DNA from: an uncultured Prevotellaceae bacterium
Lineage (GTDB): Bacteria; Bacteroidota; Bacteroidia; Bacteroidales; Bacteroidaceae
Length of the DNA stretch: 17,481 bases
NCBI GenBank assembly: GCA_945827465.1
Contig: CALZOH010000035.1
Coordinates: 1-17,481 of the forward strand
Direction: 5' to 3'
Under the pieces are notes generated by a model, which saw nothing but the letters and a program-made list of their open reading frames with translations, did not search any database and had not been told where the DNA came from. Numbering within the stretch: the first letter of the stretch is position 1; the number at the start of each line of letters is the position of its first letter. Shown here piece by piece: positions 1 through 8,112 of the stretch. The position numbers were made by a program, and so were the translations under genes.

Positions 1-86
1 GACCCGAGTCAGCATCGTCGCAACCGTTTCGGCGGTTTTGTGTGACCCGAGTCAGTATCGTCACGATTGATTTGGCGGTTTTGTCA
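1..86. repeat. Two tandem 43-bp repeat units
   Basis: Two adjacent units (1-43 and 44-86) start with the same block, GACCCGAGTCAG then C or T, then ATCGTC. They share a second block, GGCGGTTTTGT, near the end. The roughly 11 bases between the blocks differ. The window begins at the first unit, so more copies may lie to the left. No gene is visible here. Confidence 0.75.
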
Positions 87-148
87 TGATGTTGTTTGGT
101 TCGTTTTTAATCGAACATGTGTAGGGGCGTATCGCATACGCCCTCATA

Positions 149-222
149 TGGGCGAAAATGAAATGATAACGGCGAACAATACACCCTCGTCGAACATGCA
201 ACCACGCCGCCATGGAGGGCGT
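149..222. repeat. Diverged copy 1 of a 74-bp spacer-plus-palindrome-edge repeat
   Basis: This stretch aligns without gaps to 450-523, exactly 301 bp downstream. Shared words include CGAAAA, GAAAT, ATAACG and AACA; identity is roughly two thirds by eye. It leads into the palindrome at 217. The alignment shows that the sequence between palindromes is also repetitive. Confidence 0.6.
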
Positions 223-449
223 ATGCGATACGCCCCTACACCTGTTCGATCAATTCACGGGTGACATGATGGTTGACGGACATGCAACTATCCTGCTGTG
301 GAGGGCGTATGCGATACGCCCCTACACTTGTTCGGTCATTTCGTGGGTAACATGATGGTTGACGAACATGCAACCACGCCGCCATGAAGGGCGTATGCGA
401 TACGCCCCTACACTTGTTCGGTTATTTCATGGGTAATGCGATGGTTGAA

Positions 450-523
450 CGGTCGAAAACGAAATAATAACGCCCAACATGACATCATCGTATAATGTGC
501 ATTCTCCCTGCCATGAAGGGCGT
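450..523. repeat. Diverged copy 2 of the 74-bp spacer repeat
   Basis: Ungapped counterpart of 149-222, offset by 301 bp (7 x 43). It leads into the palindrome at 518. No coding potential is visible here apart from repeat-derived open frames. From 541 to 578, before the stop codon of the sbcC-like gene, I see only AT-rich sequence with no convincing terminator. Confidence 0.6.
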
Positions 524-578
524 ATGCGATACGCCCCTACGGTTTTTCTATAATTGATTGAAAAAATGGATGGATTGA

Positions 579-3500
579 TCAGACTAATTTGATGGTGGTT
601 GAACCACCGGATGGGGTGAAAATGTGAATGGAAGCAGGGAAATATTTGCTCAATGATTCGGAGGTGATGAATACGCCCACAGGACATTTTCTGATACTTT
701 GGAGGCGATTCAACATGGAGTATTTCTCTGAAAATTGGTCATCATCGGATGACAACGTTCCGGTGTTGACAAAGAATGAACCTACGGCTACTTCATGATC
801 GTGTAAGGCCGAAAGCGCCAACGACAAGGATAAACCGGCGGCAAAAATTTCAGTCTTATCAGCAGAACGGAAATCACGCACTTGCGACAGCATCTCCAAA
901 TCAACGAGTTTCAAAGCGAGGGAATCATCGGCCACCTGTAGTCGATAACGGGGAGCTATCGAAGCCAAACAAATATTGGCACGCGATACCAATAAACGGA
1001 ATAACTGCTGACGAGCCAAATCGCGATAGCGAACGCCGTCATCCCCCATCAGTTCGTCAAGCCGGCTCCAATCAGCCGCCTCTGATTCCAACCGGGCCCG
1101 TTCTTCCTCCAAATGCTGCAACTGCTCCTCTGCTGCACGATGACGATTGAGCGTAGTCTCGAAGCGGAAAAGTTCGTTCTCCATCTCTTGCAGTCGACTA
1201 CGCAGAGATTCTACCTGAAATTCGATGGCCTGCGGCGTTTCATTCTGGTCTTCCGAAGGCCGACCCGGTGACTGCTGCAAGCGAAGAATATGCTGTGAAA
1301 TCGATTCTACGTTGCGATTGATCCGGTCCAGACGTTGGTGACTCTCTGCAAGGGTTAAGCGCAGGGTTTTCCAATCGCGAGGATCGTTGAAAAGCTTCTC
1401 CAATTCAAAGTATTGAAGGGTGGAATGGTCTGTATTGAAACGCGAAATACGGATGTCGAGTTCCGAACGATGCTTGAGAAGGTCGGATTCACGCTGTTGT
1501 TGCATGAGACGCAGATTCTCGACAGAACTCTGCAAGGCTTGCAGGCCGTGAAGTGCCTCATCATAGGCTTCGCGCGACTCTTTCACTCGTTTGGATGCCT
1601 CGTTCAATTCTTCAACCAACTGGCGCTGCACCTGATCAGGCGATGCACCATTGCAATGGATGTTGATTTGTCGCTGATGGGCCGTGATGGTCTGCTGCAC
1701 GTTCTGGATTTCCTGCTCCAAATCCGCACGGCGACGCTTCTTGTCGGCCAAGCCGTTAAAGAGCGCATTGATTTCTTCCTGCAAGCGGAACTCATCCTGC
1801 AAGCCCTGTTGAATCTGGTCGCGATTGCGACACCAATTGTCAGCCAGCGTGATGATCTCCTGCAAGAAGTTGTCGTGGCTGTTGTTCCAACGTTCTTTCC
1901 ACTGCGGCAGCGTGATGAGACGATCTGCTTCGTTGAGCAAGTAGATGCGATCGGTGGAATACTGCGAAAGTTGTTCCTGCTTGGCCTGAATGCGTGCTTC
2001 GAGCACGCTACGCTCGGTGAAAATGTCGGAAAGGTATCGCAAATTCTCCTGTTGCACCTCCGTATTCTGGCGAATGCGACGGTTCACATCGTTGATAGCC
2101 TCCTGATGTTGGTTGAACTGGGCATTGACTTCGGCCTGTTGCTGTATTTCACGCTCTGTCGTGTCGAGCAATTGCTGGAGAAGAGCTGTACGACCTTGGC
2201 GGTTGACACCGGCTGAGCAATCACTGAAGGATGGATCCATGTCCTCATAGTCCGACCACTCCTGCAAGTCGTGTTGTAAGCGGTCCTGTATTTGGGCGAA
2301 ATAGTCTTTCTCCACTTGAAACTGTCCGTTCTCTTCAGCCAACTGTTGTTGTTTGAGTTGAATCTGCTCACGCATCGCCGTCACATCTTCTTCAGCATGC
2401 TGATAGTTCTGCTCCAATTCGGCAATCAACTGCCCGAGTTCCAACTCGGTCTCGGAATGATAGGGATGATGAGTGGCCCCACACAGCGGACAGGCACTTC
2501 CCTCCTTGAGACGTCGGCGCAAGGCCAGGATGTTGTCGCCCTGACTCAGCATATAAGACGTACGCAACACGTTACGAGCCTCAATGAGTGTAGCCAATTT
2601 TTCTTGCAGCGTTTCCAACTCTTTCCGAATCTGATTGAGCGAATTGGTGCGACGACGCAAGTCATTATCTTTCTCTTCGGAGTCGGTATAGCCGGCAGCG
2701 ATACGTTTCCAAAGGTTGAGGGCACTTCGAGAACGGCGGCGCAGGTCGGTAAGCCGGCTCAACCGTTGTTGCAACATACTATTGTCAAGTCCATGGTTAG
2801 CCCAATCATGTACCTTCAGTTCTTCCTTCAACGAACTCAACACCGAGAACAGGCGATCGCGTTCCTCTTCGAGTTTGAGTTGTTGCTTATTGGCGTTGGA
2901 GAGTTGGATTTCGTCATCCTTCAGCGTACGCTGCAAACGTTCAGAGGCTTTCCCAAGGTCGGAGATACGTCGCAAGAGCGTCTTAATCATCTCGATTTGC
3001 TCAATCATGGACATGTGCATCGACACAGAGAGGCGGTACTGGCGTAAATGTTCCAACCGATTCTCTACTTCCTCACGCATCAACTCTTTGGAACGACGGT
3101 CTTCTTCCTGACTGCGAATCGCCTCGAGACAAAGGCTGAGTTGGTCTGACAGTTTACGAGAGGTATCAGAGAGCATGGCCACTTCGCCTTCCAATTGAAA
3201 ACTGCAATTGAGTTTCGGGAGTTCATGATGATAGTTCTTTTGCGCCTCCGACTGTTTACTAAGTGCAGCCATGTAGTCCCGACGAATGGCCTGCACCTGA
3301 GGCTGACGTTCGTTGAATTCCTTCTGACACACGACAATCTGCTCCTTGAGTGCGGCTATATCCTGCAAGTCCTGACAAATGGACAAATACAAACTCTGGA
3401 AGGGCAACACGCTATCGTAGCGTTCAAGCAACTGTTCCTGGTCGTACAACGAGTTGCAGGCACGTTGTGCCTCATGCTGCAACTGTCTGTTTTCATCCAA

Positions 3501-4253
3501 TTGCTTCAAAGTATCGTTATACTCCTCATACCAGCGCTGCTGCTCTTCAAGAGCGATCAAACGACTGCGTTCAAGGCCGATACGCGTGCGATGGTGAGTA
3601 ATTTTTTCCTGCAGACACCGTAGTTCTTCTTCATTCAGCGTAGAGAGACGTATACCCTGCAAACGATAAATCATCTCCTGATAGCAAGCACGGGCTCCGT
3701 CAGCCTCGCCATGAATGGCACGGGCGATGCCGACATAGGCATCCACACTGACGAGTTGATCCAAGAGGCGAGGCTTCTCTGCTGCCGAAGCCACCAGAAA
3801 ACGTGAAAAGCCATCATGAAGCGGCCACACACTCTGCATGAACCGAGCCTCATCCATATGGAGCAAGCCTTTGACATGAGCAGGGACATCTGAGGAAGTC
3901 ACCTCTTCAGCCTTGGGAAATATTTTGCGCAAGCGATGTTCGATTTCAGGATGAGTCTCGGCAGCATGTTTCTTGCGAATACTCCATGAAGCCTCGTACG
4001 TACAACCGTCGGTGAGCGAAAACGTCACATTACAATGCCCACGGCCTTCCTTCAGCAGGCACTCAGGATGAGGCCATTGGGGAGCATGGCCATAGAGTGC
4101 CAAACAAAGAATGCCCGGCAGCAAATCACGATTGGCAGCGTCGGCAAAAACAGCAAACAAACCGGCAGAGCGTAAGGGTTCGGACGTAAAGTCAATGACA
4201 GCGGTACCCTTGACCGAAGCCAAATCTGAAATCTCTATCTTGTCAATTCTCAT
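579..4253 (-). CDS. sbcC: SbcC/Rad50-like coiled-coil protein with degenerate ATPase motifs
   Basis: A 1224-residue protein with SbcC architecture: N-terminal ATPase-like half, long Glu/Gln/Arg-rich coiled coils, a CPLCG zinc hook at residues 588-592, a second coiled coil and a C-terminal ATPase-like half. Classical SbcC, with SbcD, is an ATP-dependent nuclease complex that processes DNA ends and hairpins. The family start (KIEISDLASVKGTAVIDF, then GLFAV) and strand (ILCLALYG) are clear. The P-loop between them reads FADAANRDLLPG, with no GK[ST]. The Q-loop Gln is His146. The LSGGE signature is replaced by SADKT (1130-1134). Walker B Asp-Glu is Asn-Thr (1163-1164). The H-loop His is Glu1199. 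The frame is otherwise open over 3.7 kb and follows the sbcD-like gene by 15 bp. I infer a folded, DNA-bridging or scaffold protein unable to hydrolyse ATP. Family membership is secure; function is not. Confidence 0.9.
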   Translation of the reverse strand: MRIDKIEISDLASVKGTAVIDFTSEPLRSAGLFAVFADAANRDLLPGILCLALYGHAPQWPHPECLLKEGRGHCNVTFSLTDGCTYEASWSIRKKHAAETHPEIEHRLRKIFPKAEEVTSSDVPAHVKGLLHMDEARFMQSVWPLHDGFSRFLVASAAEKPRLLDQLVSVDAYVGIARAIHGEADGARACYQEMIYRLQGIRLSTLNEEELRCLQEKITHHRTRIGLERSRLIALEEQQRWYEEYNDTLKQLDENRQLQHEAQRACNSLYDQEQLLERYDSVLPFQSLYLSICQDLQDIAALKEQIVVCQKEFNERQPQVQAIRRDYMAALSKQSEAQKNYHHELPKLNCSFQLEGEVAMLSDTSRKLSDQLSLCLEAIRSQEEDRRSKELMREEVENRLEHLRQYRLSVSMHMSMIEQIEMIKTLLRRISDLGKASERLQRTLKDDEIQLSNANKQQLKLEEERDRLFSVLSSLKEELKVHDWANHGLDNSMLQQRLSRLTDLRRRSRSALNLWKRIAAGYTDSEEKDNDLRRRTNSLNQIRKELETLQEKLATLIEARNVLRTSYMLSQGDNILALRRRLKEGSACPLCGATHHPYHSETELELGQLIAELEQNYQHAEEDVTAMREQIQLKQQQLAEENGQFQVEKDYFAQIQDRLQHDLQEWSDYEDMDPSFSDCSAGVNRQGRTALLQQLLDTTEREIQQQAEVNAQFNQHQEAINDVNRRIRQNTEVQQENLRYLSDIFTERSVLEARIQAKQEQLSQYSTDRIYLLNEADRLITLPQWKERWNNSHDNFLQEIITLADNWCRNRDQIQQGLQDEFRLQEEINALFNGLADKKRRRADLEQEIQNVQQTITAHQRQINIHCNGASPDQVQRQLVEELNEASKRVKESREAYDEALHGLQALQSSVENLRLMQQQRESDLLKHRSELDIRISRFNTDHSTLQYFELEKLFNDPRDWKTLRLTLAESHQRLDRINRNVESISQHILRLQQSPGRPSEDQNETPQAIEFQVESLRSRLQEMENELFRFETTLNRHRAAEEQLQHLEEERARLESEAADWSRLDELMGDDGVRYRDLARQQLFRLLVSRANICLASIAPRYRLQVADDSLALKLVDLEMLSQVRDFRSADKTEIFAAGLSLSLALSALHDHEVAVGSFFVNTGTLSSDDDQFSEKYSMLNRLQSIRKCPVGVFITSESLSKYFPASIHIFTPSGGSTTIKLV

Positions 4254-4268
4254 ACGGAAGCTACTTAG

Positions 4269-5453
4269 TTAAAACGGAGAAGAGGCTGCATCGGATGCAG
4301 ACGACTGACGTTTGGCCATGGCAAAAAGACGAGCCAAGGCATCAGGCATCTCCTCTCCATAAGTATTCTGATACAAACTACGGGCCAACAAAGCCGGTTG
4401 TGGCAGTTGGAGCGACTCATCGGAAACGGGATAGGAGCGACGACTGCCATCAGCATCTACACTCAGCATTCGACAGAGGCGCACATTGCGCGTTGTCACC
4501 GATTGAAGCAACCTATCGACCATCGAAGCATCAGGATGTGGCTCGCTGACGCACAGCTGCAGATAGGGAGCACCGGCATCAGGCTCGCCACCCCGCCTTT
4601 TTGGCAACTTTTCCAACAATTGAAGGGCCTCACTAAAGGTTGCACCACCCGTTTCGGGCAGTGTAAGGAAGGAGCGTAAAGGAACATATTCCACTTGTTC
4701 CACACGAACACCATCGCCTTGCAACTCCACCCAATTGACGCCACGAGTAGCACCGACCTCATCGAACGACAACGGCCACGGACTGCCACAATCATGGAAG
4801 CAACCCTTACCCGACACCTCCTGCGCACAATGAGAACCACCCAATGCACCATAAGCAACAGGCATCGAAAAGGCCGAACAATCCACCTCGTCAGGCAGAA
4901 AATGAGACAACAGCAACAACGGCAAACGATTGCCATAGCGGCGCACTGCCAACTGTTGCAGTTCATTGATGCGACGCAACATGAGCGACGGCGATGCCAG
5001 CGAAGAGCCCGAAGATGACCACCTGGGAACAACCAGCAACAAGACCTGAGCGTCTGTCTGATTGCGCTCAGCGAGAGGAAAAATCAGCAAATCGCCCAAC
5101 AATTCCCCCTTGGGCGTACACTCCATAGCGGCGCACGCTTCGATACCACGGTCAGACAAGAGCGGACGAAACGCGCCCAAACGCGATGGCGAGTCGTGAG
5201 AGCCCGAAGCATAAAAGACCTTGAGACCGGGCAGGTCGGTGACTGCCTGATGGAGAAAATCATAAAACAGTGTTTCGGCCGCGTCGGAACAAACAGGGCC
5301 ATCGAAGATATCACCACTGATGAGCAACACGTCAGGCTCACGTTCCACCAAAAGGTCACGAAGCCAATGCAAGAAATGAGCCTGCTCTTCCATCCGGTAA
5401 TAACCATGAAAGCGACTGCCCAGAAGCCAATCAGAGGTATGAATGAGTTTCAT
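4269..5453 (-). CDS. sbcD: SbcD/Mre11-like protein with altered metal-binding site
   Basis: A 394-residue metallophosphoesterase-fold protein of the SbcD/Mre11 family, the usual nuclease partner of SbcC. Recognisable motifs are HTSDWLLG (5-12), ISGDIFD (45-51), GSHDSPSRL (84-92), LLSHFL (181-186), GALGGSHCAQ (202-211) and SPWPLSFDEV. Compared with active Mre11 (D8, H10, D49, N84, H85, H173, H206, H208), the Asp residues, the catalytic His (His86) and two metal His residues (184, 208) remain. H10 is Leu10, N84 is Ser85 and the first His of GHxH is Gly206. Nuclease activity is therefore doubtful. The frame is open to 5501, but ATG at 5453 gives the standard family start MKLIHTSDW and lies 23 bases after a promoter motif. 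It is the first gene of a two-gene operon with the sbcC-like gene. Confidence 0.88.
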   Translation of the reverse strand: MKLIHTSDWLLGSRFHGYYRMEEQAHFLHWLRDLLVEREPDVLLISGDIFDGPVCSDAAETLFYDFLHQAVTDLPGLKVFYASGSHDSPSRLGAFRPLLSDRGIEACAAMECTPKGELLGDLLIFPLAERNQTDAQVLLLVVPRWSSSGSSLASPSLMLRRINELQQLAVRRYGNRLPLLLLSHFLPDEVDCSAFSMPVAYGALGGSHCAQEVSGKGCFHDCGSPWPLSFDEVGATRGVNWVELQGDGVRVEQVEYVPLRSFLTLPETGGATFSEALQLLEKLPKRRGGEPDAGAPYLQLCVSEPHPDASMVDRLLQSVTTRNVRLCRMLSVDADGSRRSYPVSDESLQLPQPALLARSLYQNTYGEEMPDALARLFAMAKRQSSASDAASSPF

Positions 5454-5476
5454 GAAATGTTGTTGCTGAAAATCCA

Positions 5477-5511
5477 GGTGCAAAATTAGTGGAAAATACA
5501 CGAAAAGCCAA
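5477..5511 (-). promoter_or_regulatory. Predicted Bacteroidetes promoter of sbcD-sbcC
   Basis: Read on the minus strand, 5489-5477 is CTAATTTTGCACC, containing the TAnnTTTG -7 consensus. A TTGG -33 element lies at 5511-5508, 19 bases upstream of the box. The start codon is 23 bases downstream of the motif. Confidence 0.6.
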
Positions 5512-5527
5512 GTTTGACCGGCTTTTC
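5502..5527. terminator. Terminator-like inverted repeat between the glycosidase-like gene and sbcD
   Basis: GAAAAGCC (5502-5509) and GGCTTTTC (5520-5527) form a perfect 8-bp stem around a 10-base loop. The stem lies 40 bases after the stop codon of the glycosidase-like gene and ends in a TTTTC tract in either direction. It overlaps the predicted -33 element of the sbcD promoter, so it could be a terminator, an operator or both. There is no long T-run after the stem, which lowers confidence. Confidence 0.45.
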
Positions 5528-5566
5528 ATCTCTCCACAAACCCGATAAAGCGACCCAAGAATCCGA

Positions 5567-6976
5567 TTAAAGCTGCACCCAAGCCACGCCATAGGGTGGC
5601 AAACGATGAACCTGTCCGTTGTAAGAGCATGTCGCCTCCTTATCGGTCAGGGTATTGGCAGCTACAAAGTAGGTGCGACCATCCGACAAACGCTTCACCA
5701 TGTAATGGACATCACCTTCCAGATGCTGTTCCAAGGTGCCAGCTTTGATGATGGGCTCCCGGTCTTTCAGTTCCGTCAGCACCGGTTCGAGTGCTTGGAA
5801 CACTTCGGGCGAAAGACTGCGGTCGTTCCAAAACAGGATGCCGGTGGCTCCATGGATGATGGAGATATACATCTGACACTTCAAGTTGCCAGCGAACGCT
5901 TCAGGCGACTGATGGGCAGGACGTGCATAACCATTGCCATCAAAGAAAATCCACACCGGCACATCGGGACCTACTCCACTGCGAATACCATCGACCGCCA
6001 CTCCGGCCAAAACAGGATAAGTGTTGCAATCAATAAAAGAATTGATGCCAAACACATCGCCACACGCCCGATAATCGCGAGCACAAATGCGCAGATTCTC
6101 ATAAAAGAAACGCTTCAAGGTCGGCAAATCATAGGAAACATAGTCGGCCGTACCGTTGACATAAACCGGACTGCCATCATAAGCCTGTACAAAACCGAGC
6201 AACGGGCGTTGAGGCAGACGCCGAGCACCTTCGCCCAAAGCGTCATAAGGCGGTTCCGACGGCAAAGCGGCATGGCTTTGCAGGTAACGACGTTCAAAAA
6301 GGTAAGAACTACCTCGCGAGATGCCCAACAAATCGGTATATACCAGGGTGTGTGGCTCTCGGCGACGAATCCGTTGACGAATGCGACGGCCCACTTCGGG
6401 CGACCAGCACCAACCACTGCCGGCACCACCGCCCGCAATTTCATCGACAGGTGCCCATATATGGTCGTTCGTACCTATGGCCCGAATGTTTCGATCAATC
6501 GCATCATCCAAACGCTGCAAGAATGAGGCTTCGCCTTCCTGAGCCTGAAGGCGCAATTGTTGACGCACGGCATAATCGGCATCGGTTCCTCCGGCAGACG
6601 GGACCGCCTGCTGGCAAGCCTTCAAACATTCATAGAAAGCGATACTCCCCGTCACTTCAACCCTTCCGGCAGCTGCATCATCCGCACCGGGAGAAAGGTA
6701 GACCATATTATATAGAGGCGAATGCTGCAAATAGGCAGCCGCTCCGGAACGGTATACTTGAGGTGCATTCTCCATGGCATCCTTCGTATAGCCGGGAATG
6801 TTCCACACACCGACGGCAAAAAACTTTTCATAACGGGAAGCACCGGGTGCTTTACGCAGCGCCCAACCCTGTTGGGTTTTCCACTTGGAAAGATGAGCCT
6901 GACGAACAGACTCGGCCCACAAACAAACAGCAAAAGCAAAAAGAAGGGCGAACGCCCTGCGAGGAAAAAACGACAT
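5567..6976 (-). CDS. Secreted TIM-barrel glycoside-hydrolase-like protein
   Basis: A 469-residue protein with a Sec signal peptide (basic MSFFPRR, hydrophobic 8-20, likely cleavage after LWA), so probably periplasmic or surface-exposed. The body reads like a (beta/alpha)8 glycosidase: FAVGVWNIPGY (53-63), IWAPVDEI (173-180) with Glu179 as a candidate acid/base, VPVWIFFDGNGY (339-350), and SPEAFAGNLKCQMYISIIHG with GILFWN (357-384). The last resembles the PTPEE-YLALIHGAKG-type strand of uncharacterised TIM-barrel glycosidases. A short all-beta tail (YFVAANTL to GVAWVQL) follows. I cannot assign a CAZy family or substrate. Start: TTG at 6982 is possible, but ATG at 6976 is preferred, six bases after the upstream stop. 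It is the third gene of the rhomboid-EEP operon, an unexpected partner. Confidence 0.7.
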   Translation of the reverse strand: MSFFPRRAFALLFAFAVCLWAESVRQAHLSKWKTQQGWALRKAPGASRYEKFFAVGVWNIPGYTKDAMENAPQVYRSGAAAYLQHSPLYNMVYLSPGADDAAAGRVEVTGSIAFYECLKACQQAVPSAGGTDADYAVRQQLRLQAQEGEASFLQRLDDAIDRNIRAIGTNDHIWAPVDEIAGGGAGSGWCWSPEVGRRIRQRIRRREPHTLVYTDLLGISRGSSYLFERRYLQSHAALPSEPPYDALGEGARRLPQRPLLGFVQAYDGSPVYVNGTADYVSYDLPTLKRFFYENLRICARDYRACGDVFGINSFIDCNTYPVLAGVAVDGIRSGVGPDVPVWIFFDGNGYARPAHQSPEAFAGNLKCQMYISIIHGATGILFWNDRSLSPEVFQALEPVLTELKDREPIIKAGTLEQHLEGDVHYMVKRLSDGRTYFVAANTLTDKEATCSYNGQVHRLPPYGVAWVQL

Positions 6977-6982
6977 GAACAA

Positions 6983-8110
6983 TCAGTCTTTTTTAAGAAA
7001 ACAGAAAATGGGATAATGATCAGAAGCATCCATTTCAGCATCAACCGTAGCCGTATAACTCTTCCAATGATGACTGCAAAGGATGTTGTCGAGCCGGAAA
7101 TACATGCCGGCCTCGTGGTAAGAGATGCCAGGACCAAAACCGGAGCTGACATAAGCGTCATTGAGTGAACGCGTCAGACGATGATGGGCATAAGCTATCG
7201 GAGAATCGTTGAGATCGCCACAAAGAATAATGGGTTTATCGGCATGTCGCTCCACATACGACGCCACCGAATCAGCCTGATCGGAACGACGCAAACCGGC
7301 CCGCCCGACCTTGCGGACGAAATAACCCATATTGCTCTTCATATTGACCTCGGAAGGTGTCTTCACCATATTCTTATAAAGGCTCTTGTCCTCGGCCGAA
7401 ATGGCATTGGAGACAAAATGGTTATTGATCACGATAATGGTATCGGATGCCCCCAGCCGAAGCGTGTAAGCCACACTGCCATGAGCTGTAGAAGAGAACC
7501 GAATGCGCTCACGCTTGATAATGGGATAACGCGACCAAAAGCCGATGGCGTTGGTACCTAATTGTAGCGAATCATGATAGGGCCAGCGATTGCGTACCTC
7601 TTCAACTTGACGGCCCAACTGATCGGGCCAATATTGATATTCCTGCAAACAAACGATGTCGGCCTGTGACTTACGCAGATAGTCAAGAATCCGACGGAAT
7701 TGCTCAGCAGCATCAGAACGGCGATCGGCAATGCAAAAGCCCTTGACATTATAGCTCAACACCTTGATACAGCCTTGAGGATGAGGGTCAGGCAGATTGA
7801 TGGGACAATAAGTACGAATGAAACCGAAACCGGCTACTAATCCAACGATTGAAATCCAGATGAAACGAGCACTGAAAATGGCCCAAAAGACTAAGAAGAA
7901 CAGACAAACGGCCAAATAGACAGGGAAGGTAAGACCAAAGCCCACCAGGATGGAACATACTTTGGGATGGAACATGGTAGAATAGCCGCACAACAGGAGC
8001 AGGACAACGCTGACCACGTTGGCACCCACCAATATGCCCAACAAGAAACGGCCTGTTGAACGAAACAGACCGCCTTGTTGATTACCTGAACTCTTCTTTT
8101 TAGGGGACAT
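6983..8110 (-). CDS. Membrane-anchored endonuclease/exonuclease/phosphatase (EEP) family protein
   Basis: A 375-residue protein. About three hydrophobic segments (residues 21-45, 57-82, 84-100) precede an EEP domain that should face the periplasm. Catalytic landmarks are all present: SYNVKGF (Asn121), CLQEY (Glu157), NNHF (His231), CGDLND (Asp299, Asn301), RLDNI (Asp341) and SDHYPI (Asp364, His365). The EEP fold covers DNases, sphingomyelinases and phosphoinositide phosphatases, so an intact Mg-dependent phosphodiesterase or phosphatase is likely, but the substrate cannot be read from sequence. Pairing with a rhomboid gene is, from memory, a common Bacteroidales arrangement. The gene starts 2 bases after the rhomboid stop codon, implying translational coupling. 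Confidence 0.88.
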   Translation of the reverse strand: MSPKKKSSGNQQGGLFRSTGRFLLGILVGANVVSVVLLLLCGYSTMFHPKVCSILVGFGLTFPVYLAVCLFFLVFWAIFSARFIWISIVGLVAGFGFIRTYCPINLPDPHPQGCIKVLSYNVKGFCIADRRSDAAEQFRRILDYLRKSQADIVCLQEYQYWPDQLGRQVEEVRNRWPYHDSLQLGTNAIGFWSRYPIIKRERIRFSSTAHGSVAYTLRLGASDTIIVINNHFVSNAISAEDKSLYKNMVKTPSEVNMKSNMGYFVRKVGRAGLRRSDQADSVASYVERHADKPIILCGDLNDSPIAYAHHRLTRSLNDAYVSSGFGPGISYHEAGMYFRLDNILCSHHWKSYTATVDAEMDASDHYPIFCFLKKD

Positions 8111-8112
8111 TC

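Larger units (their letters stand above)
119..541. repeat. Cluster of five short palindromic repeats (REP-like)
   Basis: Five copies of a perfect inverted repeat occur: 8-bp arms GGGCGTAT and ATACGCCC around a 3-base loop. Palindrome cores are at 125-143 (reverse orientation, CGC loop) and at 217-235, 303-321, 389-407 and 518-536 (GCG loop). Each is flanked by CCCTAC, or GTAGGG in the reverse copy. The four same-oriented copies carry further shared flanks (gccatg before; acttgttcgg after in the middle copies) and are spaced 86, 86 and 129 bp apart. Small open frames across this stretch only translate the repeat (AYRIRP or MRYAPT words) and are not genes. The element looks like the intergenic REP-type repeats common in bacterial genomes. 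A role as attenuator or nucleoid-protein site is possible but unproven. Confidence 0.85.

Noticed and set aside
67..264. 65-residue open frame on the plus strand
   Set aside because: It is made of the palindromic repeat and its flanks (AYRIRP and MRYAPT words), with no independent coding signal.
594..608. Perfect inverted repeat GGTGGTT-G-AACCACC as terminator of the sbcC-like gene
   Set aside because: It lies within the final codons, has an unusable one-base loop unless the stem shrinks to 5 bp, and is not directly followed by a T-run.
427..687. 86-residue open frame on the minus strand
   Set aside because: It crosses the end of the sbcC-like gene into the palindromic repeats and translates the repeat; it is a frame shadow.
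1413..3047. Long plus-strand open frames (1413-2216, 2292-3047) opposite the sbcC-like gene
   Set aside because: They are antisense to coiled-coil coding sequence, whose codon bias leaves the opposite strand open. They show no family motifs or start signals.
579..4253. sbcC-like gene as an ordinary pseudogene
   Set aside because: The frame is open for 1224 codons with coiled coils and zinc hook intact. Losses are confined to catalytic motifs, which does not fit random decay.
5454..5501. N-terminal extension of the sbcD-like protein
   Set aside because: The extra 16 residues would overlap the predicted promoter, and MKLIHTSDW at 5453 is the standard family start.
5606..6526. 306-residue plus-strand open frame opposite the glycosidase-like gene
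   Set aside because: Antisense shadow without recognisable domains or a promoter.
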